Positions 51,808 through 60,380 are shown, counted from the stretch's first letter. The stretch: 64,000 nt of DNA from Virgibacillus sp. NKC19-3 (GCF_019837165.1 NZ_JAGYHC010000001.1:2666001-2730000), one strand, 5' to 3'. Notes: a model not told the origin generated them from the letters alone. Numbers and translations: made by a program.

Positions 51808-52788
51808 TTACAGCCAGTGTAACACAGGAATATGTAGTGAATCTGTTTCAATGTTCGCCATCTGAAAGAAATGGCTTAATCTTTCCTCATAAATTGCTTG
51901 CTTGTCGAGAAGCGCTGTCATCTCTTCATGGAGTTGTTCTGCGGGGATCTGCTGGAGGAATCCTTTGCTGATCGGATCAAATAAATGGATGGGGAAAATC
52001 AACCTTGCATACAAGAGACGCCAACTAAAAACCGATAGTGGCCGAATGGATTGATAGTCATTTAGAAATGTAACAATATCTTGTTCATCCTTACTTTCAA
52101 GCATTAACTGACGAATATATTCAGCCAAATCTCTTGTTGGATGATCATATACCAAATCATTCATCCATAACACCGGATTCACTAAATTACCTGTATATCT
52201 CCGAAAAGCAATCGTACCTTGATCAGCATCATGGAATCGATAGTCCTTCTCACTCTCACCTATATATTGAATCGCATTCTCGCTGATCCCTATAATGTAT
52301 GGCAACACATCCATCAGCAAGCGCGAATAATTTGATGAATGTTCCATGGCGTCTTGCTCAATTTTCGTTTCAAATACGGTTAATTTATCAATCCACAATT
52401 GCTTCCATCCGCCATAGCTGGAAATAGCCTGTGGTTCATAGCTATATGCAGCACCTATATGATGAAAATTGGCCAGAACCTCCCCATTTGGTAAATCATT
52501 TTCCTGCTGAGTATACTGAACCTGTAAAACGATATACTTCTTTTCTTGGTATGGGCTAAACCATTCACCATGAACGTTGGGAACTGGAATAGCAAGATGG
52601 TGATATCCATTTTCCACCAAGTAATAGGCAAGTGCCGCCTGCTCCATATAGATAATTTCCTTATTATCGGCAGAAATGGTAAAATAAACATATTCGCCCT
52701 GTCTATAGCCTTCCTTACCATCCAGCATCAATTTCTCTTCTGTTTGGATAGCGTAATGTGTAGTAAGTAATTCTCTCAAAGGCAACAT
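51808..52788 (-). CDS. yutH: YutH-like spore coat-associated kinase-fold protein
   Basis: A 326-residue protein resembling YutH/CotS proteins, which have an aminoglycoside-phosphotransferase fold without clear catalytic residues and are found in the spore coat. The N-terminal YVYFTISADNKEIIYMEQAALAYYLVENG region corresponds to the ATP lobe; PTRDLAEYIRQLML is the C-terminal-lobe hallmark. It sits in the yutH-yutG-yutF order of B. subtilis. Enzymatic activity is doubtful. Confidence 0.87.
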   Translation of the reverse strand: MLPLRELLTTHYAIQTEEKLMLDGKEGYRQGEYVYFTISADNKEIIYMEQAALAYYLVENGYHHLAIPVPNVHGEWFSPYQEKKYIVLQVQYTQQENDLPNGEVLANFHHIGAAYSYEPQAISSYGGWKQLWIDKLTVFETKIEQDAMEHSSNYSRLLMDVLPYIIGISENAIQYIGESEKDYRFHDADQGTIAFRRYTGNLVNPVLWMNDLVYDHPTRDLAEYIRQLMLESKDEQDIVTFLNDYQSIRPLSVFSWRLLYARLIFPIHLFDPISKGFLQQIPAEQLHEEMTALLDKQAIYEERLSHFFQMANIETDSLHIPVLHWL

Positions 52789-52872
52789 TATCTCCCCCCA
52801 TTGCTTTTATCATTAGTGTATGAGCAAATCAGGCGATTCTTAACTTAAATTCGAAAAGAAAAGGTGATTATA

Positions 52873-53385
52873 GTGGAGAAAAATACAAATAAAAGTGAAT
52901 TAGAATTAAAAGCAAGACAATGGTTAACTGAGCGCGGCGTTCAAATAGAGGATATTGCGGAGCTTGTCTATTACTTGCAATCCAACTATCATGACAATTT
53001 AAGTATGGATGAATGCAGATACAATGTTGATCGTGTATTAACAAAAAGAGAAGTTCAAAATGCTATTTTAACAGGTATACAATTGGATGAATTAGCCGAG
53101 AAGAACATGCTGGAGCAACCACTACAGAAAACAATTGATACAGATGAGGGGTTATATGGCATTGATGAAGTAATTGCCTTGTCCATTGTGAATGTGTATG
53201 GATCCATTGGTTTTACGAATTATGGTTATATTGACAAACAAAAACCAGGAATATTAAAAAAGCTAAATGATAAATCGACAGGTGAGGTTCATACGTTTCT
53301 GGATGATATTGTAGGAGCTATAGCAGCATCAGCTTCAAGCAGACTCGCTCATAGTAATGTCGATGATGAGGATATCGATGATTAG
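52873..53385 (+). CDS. yutG: PgpA-family phosphatidylglycerophosphatase A homolog YutG
   Basis: A 170-residue helical protein of the PgpA family that would remove phosphate from phosphatidylglycerophosphate. Acidic residues in the conserved TDEGLYGIDEVIALSIVNVYGSIGF and the C-terminal TFLDDIVGAIAASASSRL region fit the family. I use the second GTG (VEKNTNKSEL), six bases after AAGGTG; the first GTG is inside that site. Divergent from yutH. Confidence 0.88.
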   Translation: MEKNTNKSELELKARQWLTERGVQIEDIAELVYYLQSNYHDNLSMDECRYNVDRVLTKREVQNAILTGIQLDELAEKNMLEQPLQKTIDTDEGLYGIDEVIALSIVNVYGSIGFTNYGYIDKQKPGILKKLNDKSTGEVHTFLDDIVGAIAASASSRLAHSNVDDEDIDD

Positions 53386-53392
53386 AAACAAG

Positions 53393-53424
53393 TAGGAAGA
53401 GCTTCCCCGAGCTCTTCCTATATA
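53393..53424. terminator. bidirectional terminator between yutG and yutF
   Basis: TAGGAAGAGC and GCTCTTCCTA pair perfectly around an 8-base loop. The right arm contains the yutF stop codon, so the leftward gene ends inside its own terminator. Confidence 0.85.
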
Positions 53425-54188
53425 TTTTCAGTCCATTCCATTAGACGCTGCACATGATAGGTCGGCTTTTTTTCCAAATGAGGAAGTTCTTCATAGGGCG
53501 TTACCCCGGTAAAAACCATTAGTGTATCAATACCTGCATGAATCCCGGCAAGAATATCCGTATGATAATTATCCCCAACCATTAAGGTATCTCGCCTTGG
53601 GAGGTTTAATATCTGCAATGCCTGTTCCATGATGACTGCTTCCGGCTTTCCGATAAAAATCGGCGTCCTTCCTGTACTCACCGTAATCACAGAGGTCAGT
53701 GCACCATTTCCCGGCAAAAGCCCACGCTCTGTCGGAATAGAAACATCGCTGTTTGTAGAAATAAATGTAGCGCCATTTCGAATAGCTAAGCAGGCCTTTG
53801 CAAATTTTTCATAAGTGACATGTCGATCAATGCCAACGACAACAAAATCACAATCCTCCTCCGTAATGGTAAGACCTTGTTCCTGCAACGCTTGATGAAT
53901 ACCCTCTTCCCCAATGACATATACCCGTGCATTCGCTTTTTTCTGTTTAATATACGTGGCTGTTGCCAAACTTGTCGTAACCACATTGTCAGGGGTCGAC
54001 CTAATGCCCATCGCATTTAGCTTATCCGAAACATCTTCTTGCGTTTTCGACGAATTATTAGTTAAAAATAAATAGGGAATACCATCATCATGCAAAGCAT
54101 CGACAAAATCAGCAGCTCCTTCAATAGGATCAGTCCCTTGATACATTGTTCCATCCAAATCAATCAAATAACCTTTATATCGTTTCAC
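53418..54188 (-). CDS. yutF: HAD-superfamily sugar-phosphatase-like hydrolase YutF (NagD type)
   Basis: A 256-residue HAD hydrolase of subfamily IIA. Motif I is LIDLDGTMYQG with nucleophile Asp-10 and acid/base Asp-12; motif II is LFLTNNSSK; the Lys lies in FIGKPEAVIM; motif IV is LMVGDNYHTDILAG. NagD relatives dephosphorylate nucleoside monophosphates or sugar phosphates. Length and order match B. subtilis yutF. Confidence 0.92.
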   Translation of the reverse strand: MKRYKGYLIDLDGTMYQGTDPIEGAADFVDALHDDGIPYLFLTNNSSKTQEDVSDKLNAMGIRSTPDNVVTTSLATATYIKQKKANARVYVIGEEGIHQALQEQGLTITEEDCDFVVVGIDRHVTYEKFAKACLAIRNGATFISTNSDVSIPTERGLLPGNGALTSVITVSTGRTPIFIGKPEAVIMEQALQILNLPRRDTLMVGDNYHTDILAGIHAGIDTLMVFTGVTPYEELPHLEKKPTYHVQRLMEWTENI

Positions 54189-54327
54189 CTTATACCCTCA
54201 TTTCACTGCGACTTTAGAAAACTAGGCTTAAAGGGATTCTTATGAAAGCGTTCTGTGCAGTTTTAGAAACCCTTATGCTTTGGAATGCATGCTCCTTACG
54301 CAAAAGCCTTAGTTGCACTTATACAAT

Positions 54328-54599
54328 GAGGCTGGGACAAAAGTATTTTTAACAAATAAAATCCGAACATACATCGCTTCGGAAATATACTTCGCGCACC
54401 TTAGGGCGGCTGGTGAGCCCCTTGTGCTCGTCGTGTTGCAAGCGACTTCGAGGAGCAGCACTCCTCGCAAAAAAGATTGCTATCGCACTTCGGTGTCTCA
54501 CCTATGCCTTTTCTCCCGCTGGAGTCTCCGCATATTTCCTACGCTAAGCTTGATAATGTTCGTCTTTTTAATGAAACACGTTTGTTTTGTCCCAACCTC
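54328..54599. repeat. MITE-like repeat, copy 2 (272 bp)
   Basis: Same element and orientation as 1211-1483: GAGGCTGGGACAAAA at the left, TTTTGTCCCAACCTC at the right, about 98 percent identical. The differences are a T/G change and a missing C near GGTGAGCCCC, GTGTTG for GTATTG, GAGGAGCAGC for GAGGGGAAGC and AAGCTTG for AAGTTTG. It sits between the yutF start and the yutE stop; the last two bases of the element (in the minus direction GA) form part of the yutE TGA. Confidence 0.85.
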
Positions 54600-55038
54600 A
54601 ACTGCCATTTGTAAATGCGTTCGCAACTCCTAGTTCATTATCTACATATGTTCTTATATGGGTGCTATACATTTCAAAAATAGTTTGATTTCCAATCATC
54701 GTTTCTTTTAATTTGTTATGATCGATGCTCATGTAGTCATGTACAATCATTTTGCGCAGTCGAATCATCGCCTTGTAGGCCTCCTCCTCATCCTTCGGTA
54801 GCACCTTCTCATCGATTAAAATAGTAATGATATCTTCATATCCACCCGGATCACGCATAATAAATCCATCAATCATCATATTCCCTACATCAAGTGTAGA
54901 TTCAATGAAAACATGAACCATTCTTTCCAAACTTAATTTTTCCAGGAAAGAATCATAGGTATGCTTGTTTATTTCCTGTATTATTTCATCCATATATACA
55001 AGCTTTTGCTCCATTTTACTTCGATCAACAAAATACAT
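54598..55038 (-). CDS. yutE: YutE HEPN-domain protein with RX4HXY motif (HepT-like)
   Basis: A 146-residue helical HEPN (DUF86) protein. Its start at MYFVDRSKMEQK, seven bases after GGAGG, matches B. subtilis YutE; the open frame extends 35 codons further but is not conserved sequence. LRKMIVHDY gives Arg-95, His-100 and Tyr-102, the RX4HXY motif of HepT-type toxin RNases. No nucleotidyltransferase (MntA) gene lies next to it. The stop codon TGA is formed at the junction with repeat copy 2, just three or four residues beyond the B. subtilis end. An RNase role is inferred from the motif. Confidence 0.88.
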   Translation of the reverse strand: MYFVDRSKMEQKLVYMDEIIQEINKHTYDSFLEKLSLERMVHVFIESTLDVGNMMIDGFIMRDPGGYEDIITILIDEKVLPKDEEEAYKAMIRLRKMIVHDYMSIDHNKLKETMIGNQTIFEMYSTHIRTYVDNELGVANAFTNGS

Positions 55039-55156
55039 TGGTAAACCTCCGATCATTATTACTACCTCTTTAGCATACCATATTATGAATAGATAATAGA
55101 AGAAACCTGATATGGTTAGTGAAATAAAAACGAAGCAATACATTATATGATTTATA

Positions 55157-55191
55157 AAACGGTCGTCATGAATGCTTCTTGACGACCGTTT
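55157..55191. terminator. terminator between the lipoprotein gene and yutE
   Basis: AAACGGTCGTCA and TGACGACCGTTT form a perfect 12-bp stem with an 11-base loop. It lies about 95 bp past the lipoprotein stop and isolates yutE from it. Confidence 0.85.
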
Positions 55192-55287
55192 CTCCGCTCA
55201 TTACCTGTTTACTATGGTACTATCGTTTTGGTGTAGCACGACACGCTTACTTGTCGACTGCCCTCATTCGAATTTGATCCAGTTTCA

Positions 55288-55788
55288 CTACTCCTCCTCA
55301 AATTCCAAGTTATATTCTTCTACCAGTTCTCCCAGTTTCTGTTCTACTTCCATTCCTATTTCATCGGACTCATCAAGTTTCTCGTCTGATTGTGCAATAA
55401 GTTCATCTACCTCTTGGTCACTCTCATTATTTGCCATTTTTTCTAATGCTTCGAATCTCAAATCAAAAGCCTCTTCCCATATACTCATTTCTTCTGCCCT
55501 CATATCATGATATTCCTTCACATCATCTGTTTCCGGTTCCTGATCGTCTATGTATTCTCCTATTTCACTAACCATTGGCATAACTTCATTTTCTTGCATC
55601 TCTATCATTTCTTCCATAGTTTGAGCTTCTAATGATTCCTGAAACTTTTGATCAACCTCTTCAGTCTTGTTCACCACGTTTTCAACATAACCATTTTGGT
55701 AATCGACCAGTTCGTCTCCTTCTGCAGAGCTACATGCTGTAAAAAGACCTATCAATACGAATCCTATAGGTAAAAGCAATTTCTTCAT
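55288..55788 (-). CDS. acidic coiled-coil lipoprotein, unknown
   Basis: A 166-residue lipoprotein with the lipobox LFTAC (Cys-19) and an almost entirely helical, very acidic mature part rich in Glu/Met (EAQTMEEMIEMQENEVMPM), probably a helical hairpin or coiled coil on the outer face of the membrane. The ATG follows AAGGGG. Resembles small YkyA/EMYY-like lipoproteins in composition only. Function unknown. Confidence 0.75.
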   Translation of the reverse strand: MKKLLLPIGFVLIGLFTACSSAEGDELVDYQNGYVENVVNKTEEVDQKFQESLEAQTMEEMIEMQENEVMPMVSEIGEYIDDQEPETDDVKEYHDMRAEEMSIWEEAFDLRFEALEKMANNESDQEVDELIAQSDEKLDESDEIGMEVEQKLGELVEEYNLEFEEE

Positions 55789-56090
55789 TTTCTAATATCC
55801 CCTTTTCAGTTTTCTTAATTAATTCCAATGTATGGGTCTTGTTTCTACATCAAACTTCTATTCATTTCAAACTTACACTCCCTTCTTCTTGTACGGTAAT
55901 GATTTATATGAATATTCATGCATTGGCTGAACTATTCCTTTACCAAGCTTGACTACATCTATCCATTTCACAATGCACAAATATGATTATATGAATTACA
56001 TCATGTCAATAAACATGGAATGAACGAGTAAAAAAACAAAACATATATTTATCTCTTTTGGTGAAAAATAAGCATAGAAAGGATGATCCC
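55789..56090. other. 302-bp divergent spacer
   Basis: No gene or RNA motif recognised. It holds the promoters of the leftward lipoprotein gene and the rightward small gene at 56091. The AAAGGATG ribosome site of the latter is at the right end. Confidence 0.5.
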
Positions 56091-56366
56091 ATGAAAAAAA
56101 AGCCCAAAAAAGATTACTCTGATTTTTCCAATGTAGACAGTATGAGAAACGTGTTAATACCGGAAGAATATCCGGAAGGTGCATTTGGATCAGCTGTTAA
56201 TAAAGATGAACAAGTCGAAAGTAAATCAACTCCATGGAAAGAAGGGCAAAAGCGCGATAGTGCCTTTGTCTTTCCTGACAAGAAATTGCATAACGACCTC
56301 CCCAGACAAACCCCGGGTGCACATCCTATCCACGATGAGCCGGGCAACCCCAAAGAGAGTGAGTAG
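56091..56366 (+). CDS. conserved small hydrophilic protein, unknown
   Basis: A 91-residue, highly polar, Pro/Lys/Asp-rich protein (MKKKPKKDYSDFSNVDSM, DLPRQTPGAHPIHDE) with no membrane segment, probably mostly disordered. The start is the ATG seven bases after AAAGGA; an upstream in-frame start lacks support. The long, clean frame and ribosome site support it as real. The composition recalls small spore-associated proteins of Bacillales, but I cannot name the family. Confidence 0.7.
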   Translation: MKKKPKKDYSDFSNVDSMRNVLIPEEYPEGAFGSAVNKDEQVESKSTPWKEGQKRDSAFVFPDKKLHNDLPRQTPGAHPIHDEPGNPKESE

Positions 56367-56387
56367 TAGTTCCTAATCAGAACTACT
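56365..56387. terminator. weak hairpin between two convergent genes
   Basis: AGTAGTTC and GAACTACT form an 8-bp stem around a 7-base loop, overlapping the upstream stop codon. No clear T run follows, so terminator function is doubtful. Confidence 0.35.
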
Positions 56388-56394
56388 GCCCCTT

Positions 56395-56670
56395 CTATTT
56401 ATCCACCTTTTTTAAAACAAAATAGGCACAGCCGAAGTTACAGTACTCATACAAATAATCGTCCAGGGCAGCTATTTTCATATCAGCAGGTGCTTTTTTA
56501 TTGTAATCATCATAAAAGCCCTTAAGCCTCAATTGTTCGTAACCCCAATCACCTACAATATAGTCGTATTTGGACAAGATATCTGAATAACGCTCTTTAA
56601 AAGCCTCTTCTTCAAATCCCTTTTTTATGTTCTCCATAATTTCGTAATGATTTCCGTGCAATTCAATCAA
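56395..56670 (-). CDS. yutD: YutD-like protein (DUF1027)
   Basis: A 91-residue protein that begins MIELHGNHYEIMENIKKGFEE and ends in CNFGCAYFVLKK, matching the YutD family of Firmicutes, a small alpha/beta protein of unknown role. It is somewhat shorter than some relatives. Position next to yutC agrees with B. subtilis. Confidence 0.88.
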   Translation of the reverse strand: MIELHGNHYEIMENIKKGFEEEAFKERYSDILSKYDYIVGDWGYEQLRLKGFYDDYNKKAPADMKIAALDDYLYEYCNFGCAYFVLKKVDK

Positions 56671-56810
56671 AGCTACTCACCTCGTTTAAGCTATCTATAG
56701 TTTATCATAATTCACATGCGGGCGACTAGAAATAATTTCATGCATGAATTAGCGTATCTGTACAGACACTATGAAGGAAAATTAACCAATCTACCTGGAG
56801 GAGGGACATA

Positions 56811-57368
56811 ATGTATCCGAAACTTTTTATACCAATTGTTCTAATTGCACTTTTTGCATTAACTGGCTGCGGAAGTACCGACAATGCCGGAGATGATCCA
56901 AATGATGCTGAACCTTTAAATCCAACTAGAGAACAGCAACAAGCACCTGTAGATGAAGAATTAGACGAAAAGCTGGGCTACGTTCGTTATACGAATGATC
57001 AAGTAGATAATGACCAGGAAGGAAACCGTAATATAACCATAGACCGTAACGAAATGGCCAATATGATTACACGTGTTATTTTACGAAACGATGGCTTTGA
57101 GGAAGTAGCAACGCTTGTTACAGATGGAGAAGTTCTCATTGCTTATGAAAAAGAGCAAGATATGGATGGTGCTACCGCAGCGGACATTGCGAAGAAAACA
57201 GCAATGTCAATCATGCCGAGATTTTTTGAAATATATGTTTCAGAAAACGAAGTATTAATGGAAGATATAGAAAGTCTGTCGAATTCAACCACTGAAAACC
57301 GGAATTACGATAACACCATTGATCGCATTATTGAAGAAATGAAAAAATCACCACAAGGAAATGAATAA
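56811..57368 (+). CDS. yutC: YhcN/YlaJ-family sporulation lipoprotein YutC
   Basis: A 185-residue lipoprotein with lipobox ALTGC (Cys-20), an acidic Asn/Asp-rich linker, then the YhcN/YlaJ domain (MANMITRVILRNDGFEEVATLVTDGEVLIAY ... AMSIMPRFFEIYVSENEVL). Proteins of this family are found in the forespore membrane or coat. The ATG follows GGAGGAGG. The lipA gene that follows it in B. subtilis is absent; yunA comes next, 34 bp later. Confidence 0.88.
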   Translation: MYPKLFIPIVLIALFALTGCGSTDNAGDDPNDAEPLNPTREQQQAPVDEELDEKLGYVRYTNDQVDNDQEGNRNITIDRNEMANMITRVILRNDGFEEVATLVTDGEVLIAYEKEQDMDGATAADIAKKTAMSIMPRFFEIYVSENEVLMEDIESLSNSTTENRNYDNTIDRIIEEMKKSPQGNE

Positions 57369-57402
57369 ACCAATAGGCGGACCGAACAGGGGGTGAAATA
57401 TA

Positions 57403-58362
57403 TTGTTCTACAAACAAATGCTCATCGGTTTAATTCTAATAACGACTATTTTCACGTACGCCGGGACTGTCTATGCGGATGAAGATATTTATGATAAGCG
57501 GATGGCACTTTTTAAAAAAACAGAAGCATTAACACAAATTCCATGGTATTACTTGGCAGCCATTGATAATTTTGAACGAAACATCAAGGAAGACCCCGAT
57601 GATGAACAGGTCATTTCCATAGATATCCCACCAGAAATTTGGTTTGGAATTGGAAATAGTTCGATGATAAAAGATGAACGGATCATTGAATTTTTTAGCG
57701 GGAAAGGGAAAGACGGAAATGGCGATGGTAAAGCGGACCCGGAAAACGCGGAAGATGTATTGTACACGATGGCTAATATCCTGCTTGAATACGGACAGGT
57801 AGAAGACGATATAAAGATCGCACTGTGGAATTACTACAAACGAGATCTCACCGTACAAACCATTATGAACACTTCCAAAGTATTTAGACAGTTTCAAGAA
57901 ATCAACTTAACCGACCGAGACTTTCCTGTTTCCACCCAATATAATTACAGCTACAATAGCACATGGGGAGACAAGCGCGGATTTGGCGGTTTACGGATCC
58001 ATGAAGGAACGGATATATTCGCTGACTACGGAACGCCGGTAAAATCTACAACCTATGGAGTTGTTGAAATGATGGGATGGAATTTATACGGCGGCTGGCG
58101 CATCGGCATACGTGATATTTTTAACGTCTACCATTATTACGCGCATATGAGCGGATATAGCGATGACTTAGAAGTAGGCCAAGTCGTACAGCCTGGAGAT
58201 GAACTAGGAAGCGTTGGTTCTACCGGTTATGGTCCACCCGGAACTTCCGGAAAATTCCCTCCACATCTGCATTATGGGATGTATCAAGATAACGGAGATC
58301 GTGAATGGTCATTTGACCCTTATCCTTTCTTGAAGAGATGGGAACGAATGATAAACGAATGA
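57403..58362 (+). CDS. yunA: M23 peptidoglycan endopeptidase YunA/LytH
   Basis: A 319-residue exported peptidase. The signal peptide ends near Ala-25 (TVYADE). The C-terminal LytM/M23 domain carries the Zn ligands in LRIHEGTDIFADYG (HxxxD) and PPHLHYGMYQD (HxH). B. subtilis LytH (YunA) is an L-Ala-D-Glu endopeptidase that trims spore cortex peptides to single L-Ala, made in the mother cell under sigma-K control. Starts with TTG after GGGGGTGA. Confidence 0.9.
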   Translation: MFYKQMLIGLILITTIFTYAGTVYADEDIYDKRMALFKKTEALTQIPWYYLAAIDNFERNIKEDPDDEQVISIDIPPEIWFGIGNSSMIKDERIIEFFSGKGKDGNGDGKADPENAEDVLYTMANILLEYGQVEDDIKIALWNYYKRDLTVQTIMNTSKVFRQFQEINLTDRDFPVSTQYNYSYNSTWGDKRGFGGLRIHEGTDIFADYGTPVKSTTYGVVEMMGWNLYGGWRIGIRDIFNVYHYYAHMSGYSDDLEVGQVVQPGDELGSVGSTGYGPPGTSGKFPPHLHYGMYQDNGDREWSFDPYPFLKRWERMINE

Positions 58363-58365
58363 AGA

Positions 58366-58395
58366 AGCCTCTACCCACACGGTAGAAGCTTTTTT
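58366..58395 (+). terminator. terminator downstream of yunA
   Basis: AGCCTCTACC and GGTAGAAGCT pair with one mismatch around CCACA-like loop bases, followed by TTTTTTC. It begins 4 bp past the stop codon. Confidence 0.82.
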
Positions 58396-58455
58396 CTTCT
58401 CTTGTACGTTAGAAAAGGTTAAGAAGTAACATCAAATTCTAAGGGTAATGCAGTA

Positions 58456-60015
58456 CTACGCCTTCTTCACTTTTGATTTCGTTATAAAACCAACGAATAT
58501 GCCTACACCAATAATGACAAAGAATGTAACGAGCAGGGCTAATAATATTTGATTAGTGAAACCGATAATCAGATAACCAACACTTGCAGCGACTGCGGCT
58601 ATAATAGCATATGGTACTTGGGTTACAACATGATCAATATGATTCGCACCTGCTCCGGTTGACGAGAGAATCGTTGTATCAGAAATTGGGGTACAGTGAT
58701 CACCGAATACAGAGCCAGCCAATACTGCAGCTAATGTGGGAAGAAGCATATGGATATCCGCAATAACCGTTACTTCAGCAGCAATTGGTAACATAATCCC
58801 AAATGTTCCCCAAGAGGTCCCTGTAGCAACTGCCATAACCCCCGCAATGATGAAAAACAGGAATGGCAGCATAGACGCACTGATTGAAGCGTCACTAACC
58901 AACTGCGCTAAATACTCCCCAGTCTCCAGGGTCCCGATAATAGAACCGATCATCCATGCCAATACTAATATATAAATTGCCGGCAACATTGTTTTTATAC
59001 CTTCGCTACATATTTTAATTATATGTGCTCTGGGTTTCTGTTGCTGGAAGTGAAATACGAAAGAAGTTAATACGGCTATTAACCCACCGCTGAATAAGGA
59101 TAGATTCACATCTGTATTAGCAAACATAGTTAGTATTGTAACATCGCCTTCGCTCGCATTTGCTCCTGTTATGAGCATGGACACAACCGTTGCTGCAATA
59201 AGCACACCAATAGGTACTAATAAATGGTATACTTTCCCCCCTTTATGCGAGTCTAACGTATTCCCTAAATCACCAGGTACATGATGCTGCTTAGGATCAA
59301 GGAGCTCTCCTTTTTCAACAGCTCGCTCCTCATGTGATCGCATTGCTCCGATATCCATTTTAAAATAAGCTACCAAAAAAACAAGGAGAATAGCAGCCAG
59401 CGCGTACAAATTTAAGGGAATCATTTGAATAAATGCAGTTATTGGTTGAATATCTGTAACACCATTAACGGCAAATAGACCTCCAAGAATACCAATAATA
59501 TAAGCACCCCAGCTTGAAATTGGTGAAAGTACAGTTACCGGAGCCGACGTTGAATCAATAAAATACGCAAGTTTCGCCCTAGAAATCTTATGACGATCTG
59601 TTAATGGTCTAGCAATTTGACCGACAGCCAGACTGTTAAAATAATCATCTATAAAAATTATCAAACCAAGAATTGGAGTTACAATCTGAGCTCCGGTTCT
59701 CGTCTTCACATGCTTGACCATCCATTCACCAAACGCTCTACTTCCCCCCGATGCTTGCAGGAAGGCCGTCATAATACCGAGTAATAACAGGAAACTAATA
59801 AGTAAGATATTTCCCGTGTTCCATGCTCCATCCAAGACAAATATTTCATAAAACACCACACCTATTTCTTTTAGGCTGCTTCCGATCGCAAAATGATGAA
59901 TAAATAATGCGCCAATCAGAATCCCTAGACCTAATGAAATTAATACTTTTCTCGTTAACAAAACAAGAACGAGCATAACAACAGGCGGAATAATTGAATA
60001 AATAGTCCCTTCCAT
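58456..60015 (-). CDS. NhaC-family transporter, probable lysine importer (LysW-type)
   Basis: A 519-residue polytopic membrane protein of the NhaC/ArsB-like ion transporter superfamily with about 12 helices; SGGSRAFGEWMVKHVK, DDYFNSLAVGQIARPLTDRHKISRAKLAYF and ATGTSWGTFGIMLPIAAEV are typical NhaC blocks. The start is the ATG seven bases after GGAGG. The leader carries a lysine riboswitch and terminator (60095-60340), so expression falls when lysine is plentiful. This argues for lysine (or lysine/H+ or Na+) uptake rather than Na+/H+ antiport, as proposed for the LysW group. Transport activity is inferred. Confidence 0.85.
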   Translation of the reverse strand: MEGTIYSIIPPVVMLVLVLLTRKVLISLGLGILIGALFIHHFAIGSSLKEIGVVFYEIFVLDGAWNTGNILLISFLLLLGIMTAFLQASGGSRAFGEWMVKHVKTRTGAQIVTPILGLIIFIDDYFNSLAVGQIARPLTDRHKISRAKLAYFIDSTSAPVTVLSPISSWGAYIIGILGGLFAVNGVTDIQPITAFIQMIPLNLYALAAILLVFLVAYFKMDIGAMRSHEERAVEKGELLDPKQHHVPGDLGNTLDSHKGGKVYHLLVPIGVLIAATVVSMLITGANASEGDVTILTMFANTDVNLSLFSGGLIAVLTSFVFHFQQQKPRAHIIKICSEGIKTMLPAIYILVLAWMIGSIIGTLETGEYLAQLVSDASISASMLPFLFFIIAGVMAVATGTSWGTFGIMLPIAAEVTVIADIHMLLPTLAAVLAGSVFGDHCTPISDTTILSSTGAGANHIDHVVTQVPYAIIAAVAASVGYLIIGFTNQILLALLVTFFVIIGVGIFVGFITKSKVKKA

Positions 60016-60094
60016 TACGCTTACCTCCAATAATTTTTATGATTATGCATGGAGATAAAGTCACGCAGAGCATTGTGCTTCTTAAAAAAAGCCA

Positions 60095-60132
60095 TAAAAA
60101 AGACAATGATAGAAAATAACCTACCATTGTCC
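60095..60132 (-). terminator. lysine riboswitch-controlled terminator
   Basis: On the minus strand GACAATGGTAG, a loop, CTATCATTGTC and TTTTTTATGG form a strong intrinsic terminator 80 bp before the transporter start. GGTAG in its 5' arm can pair with the CTATC of the aptamer's closing stem, giving the expected antiterminator. Confidence 0.92.
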
Positions 60133-60156
60133 TGCAATATACGTTATCCTCCATTT

Positions 60157-60340
60157 CGATCGATAGTTCTCCATGCAGATGATATTCAAACATGACAGTA
60201 CATCCCTTATTCAAAGATATACCAGCAATAATAAGATTGACGCTTATTATGCTTCGGCAAACAATCCTTTCGTCAACAATCACAGTTGTCATTCTCCTGT
60301 TGACTACTTCTATTATTTGCACCTCTACCTCACCGATCTG
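60157..60340 (-). ncRNA. lysine riboswitch (L-box)
   Basis: Read on the minus strand, the L-box landmarks appear in order: GGTAGAGGTGC (P1 and first junction), GGAGA, GAAAGG, TTTGCCGAAGCA, TTGCTGG, TTTGAATAAG, ACTGTCATG and GGAGAACTATC (return of P1). These match the B. subtilis lysC leader at each conserved block. Lysine binding closes P1, frees the terminator arm and stops transcription before the NhaC-family gene. Confidence 0.96.
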
Positions 60341-60380
60341 AGGTTCATTATGAAATTTGTAATTATATTATACTAAACTT

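Noticed and set aside
54313-54633. 106-codon open frame on the + strand across repeat copy 2
   Set aside because: It is the repeat itself plus antisense of the yutE end; not preserved as a protein in copy 1.
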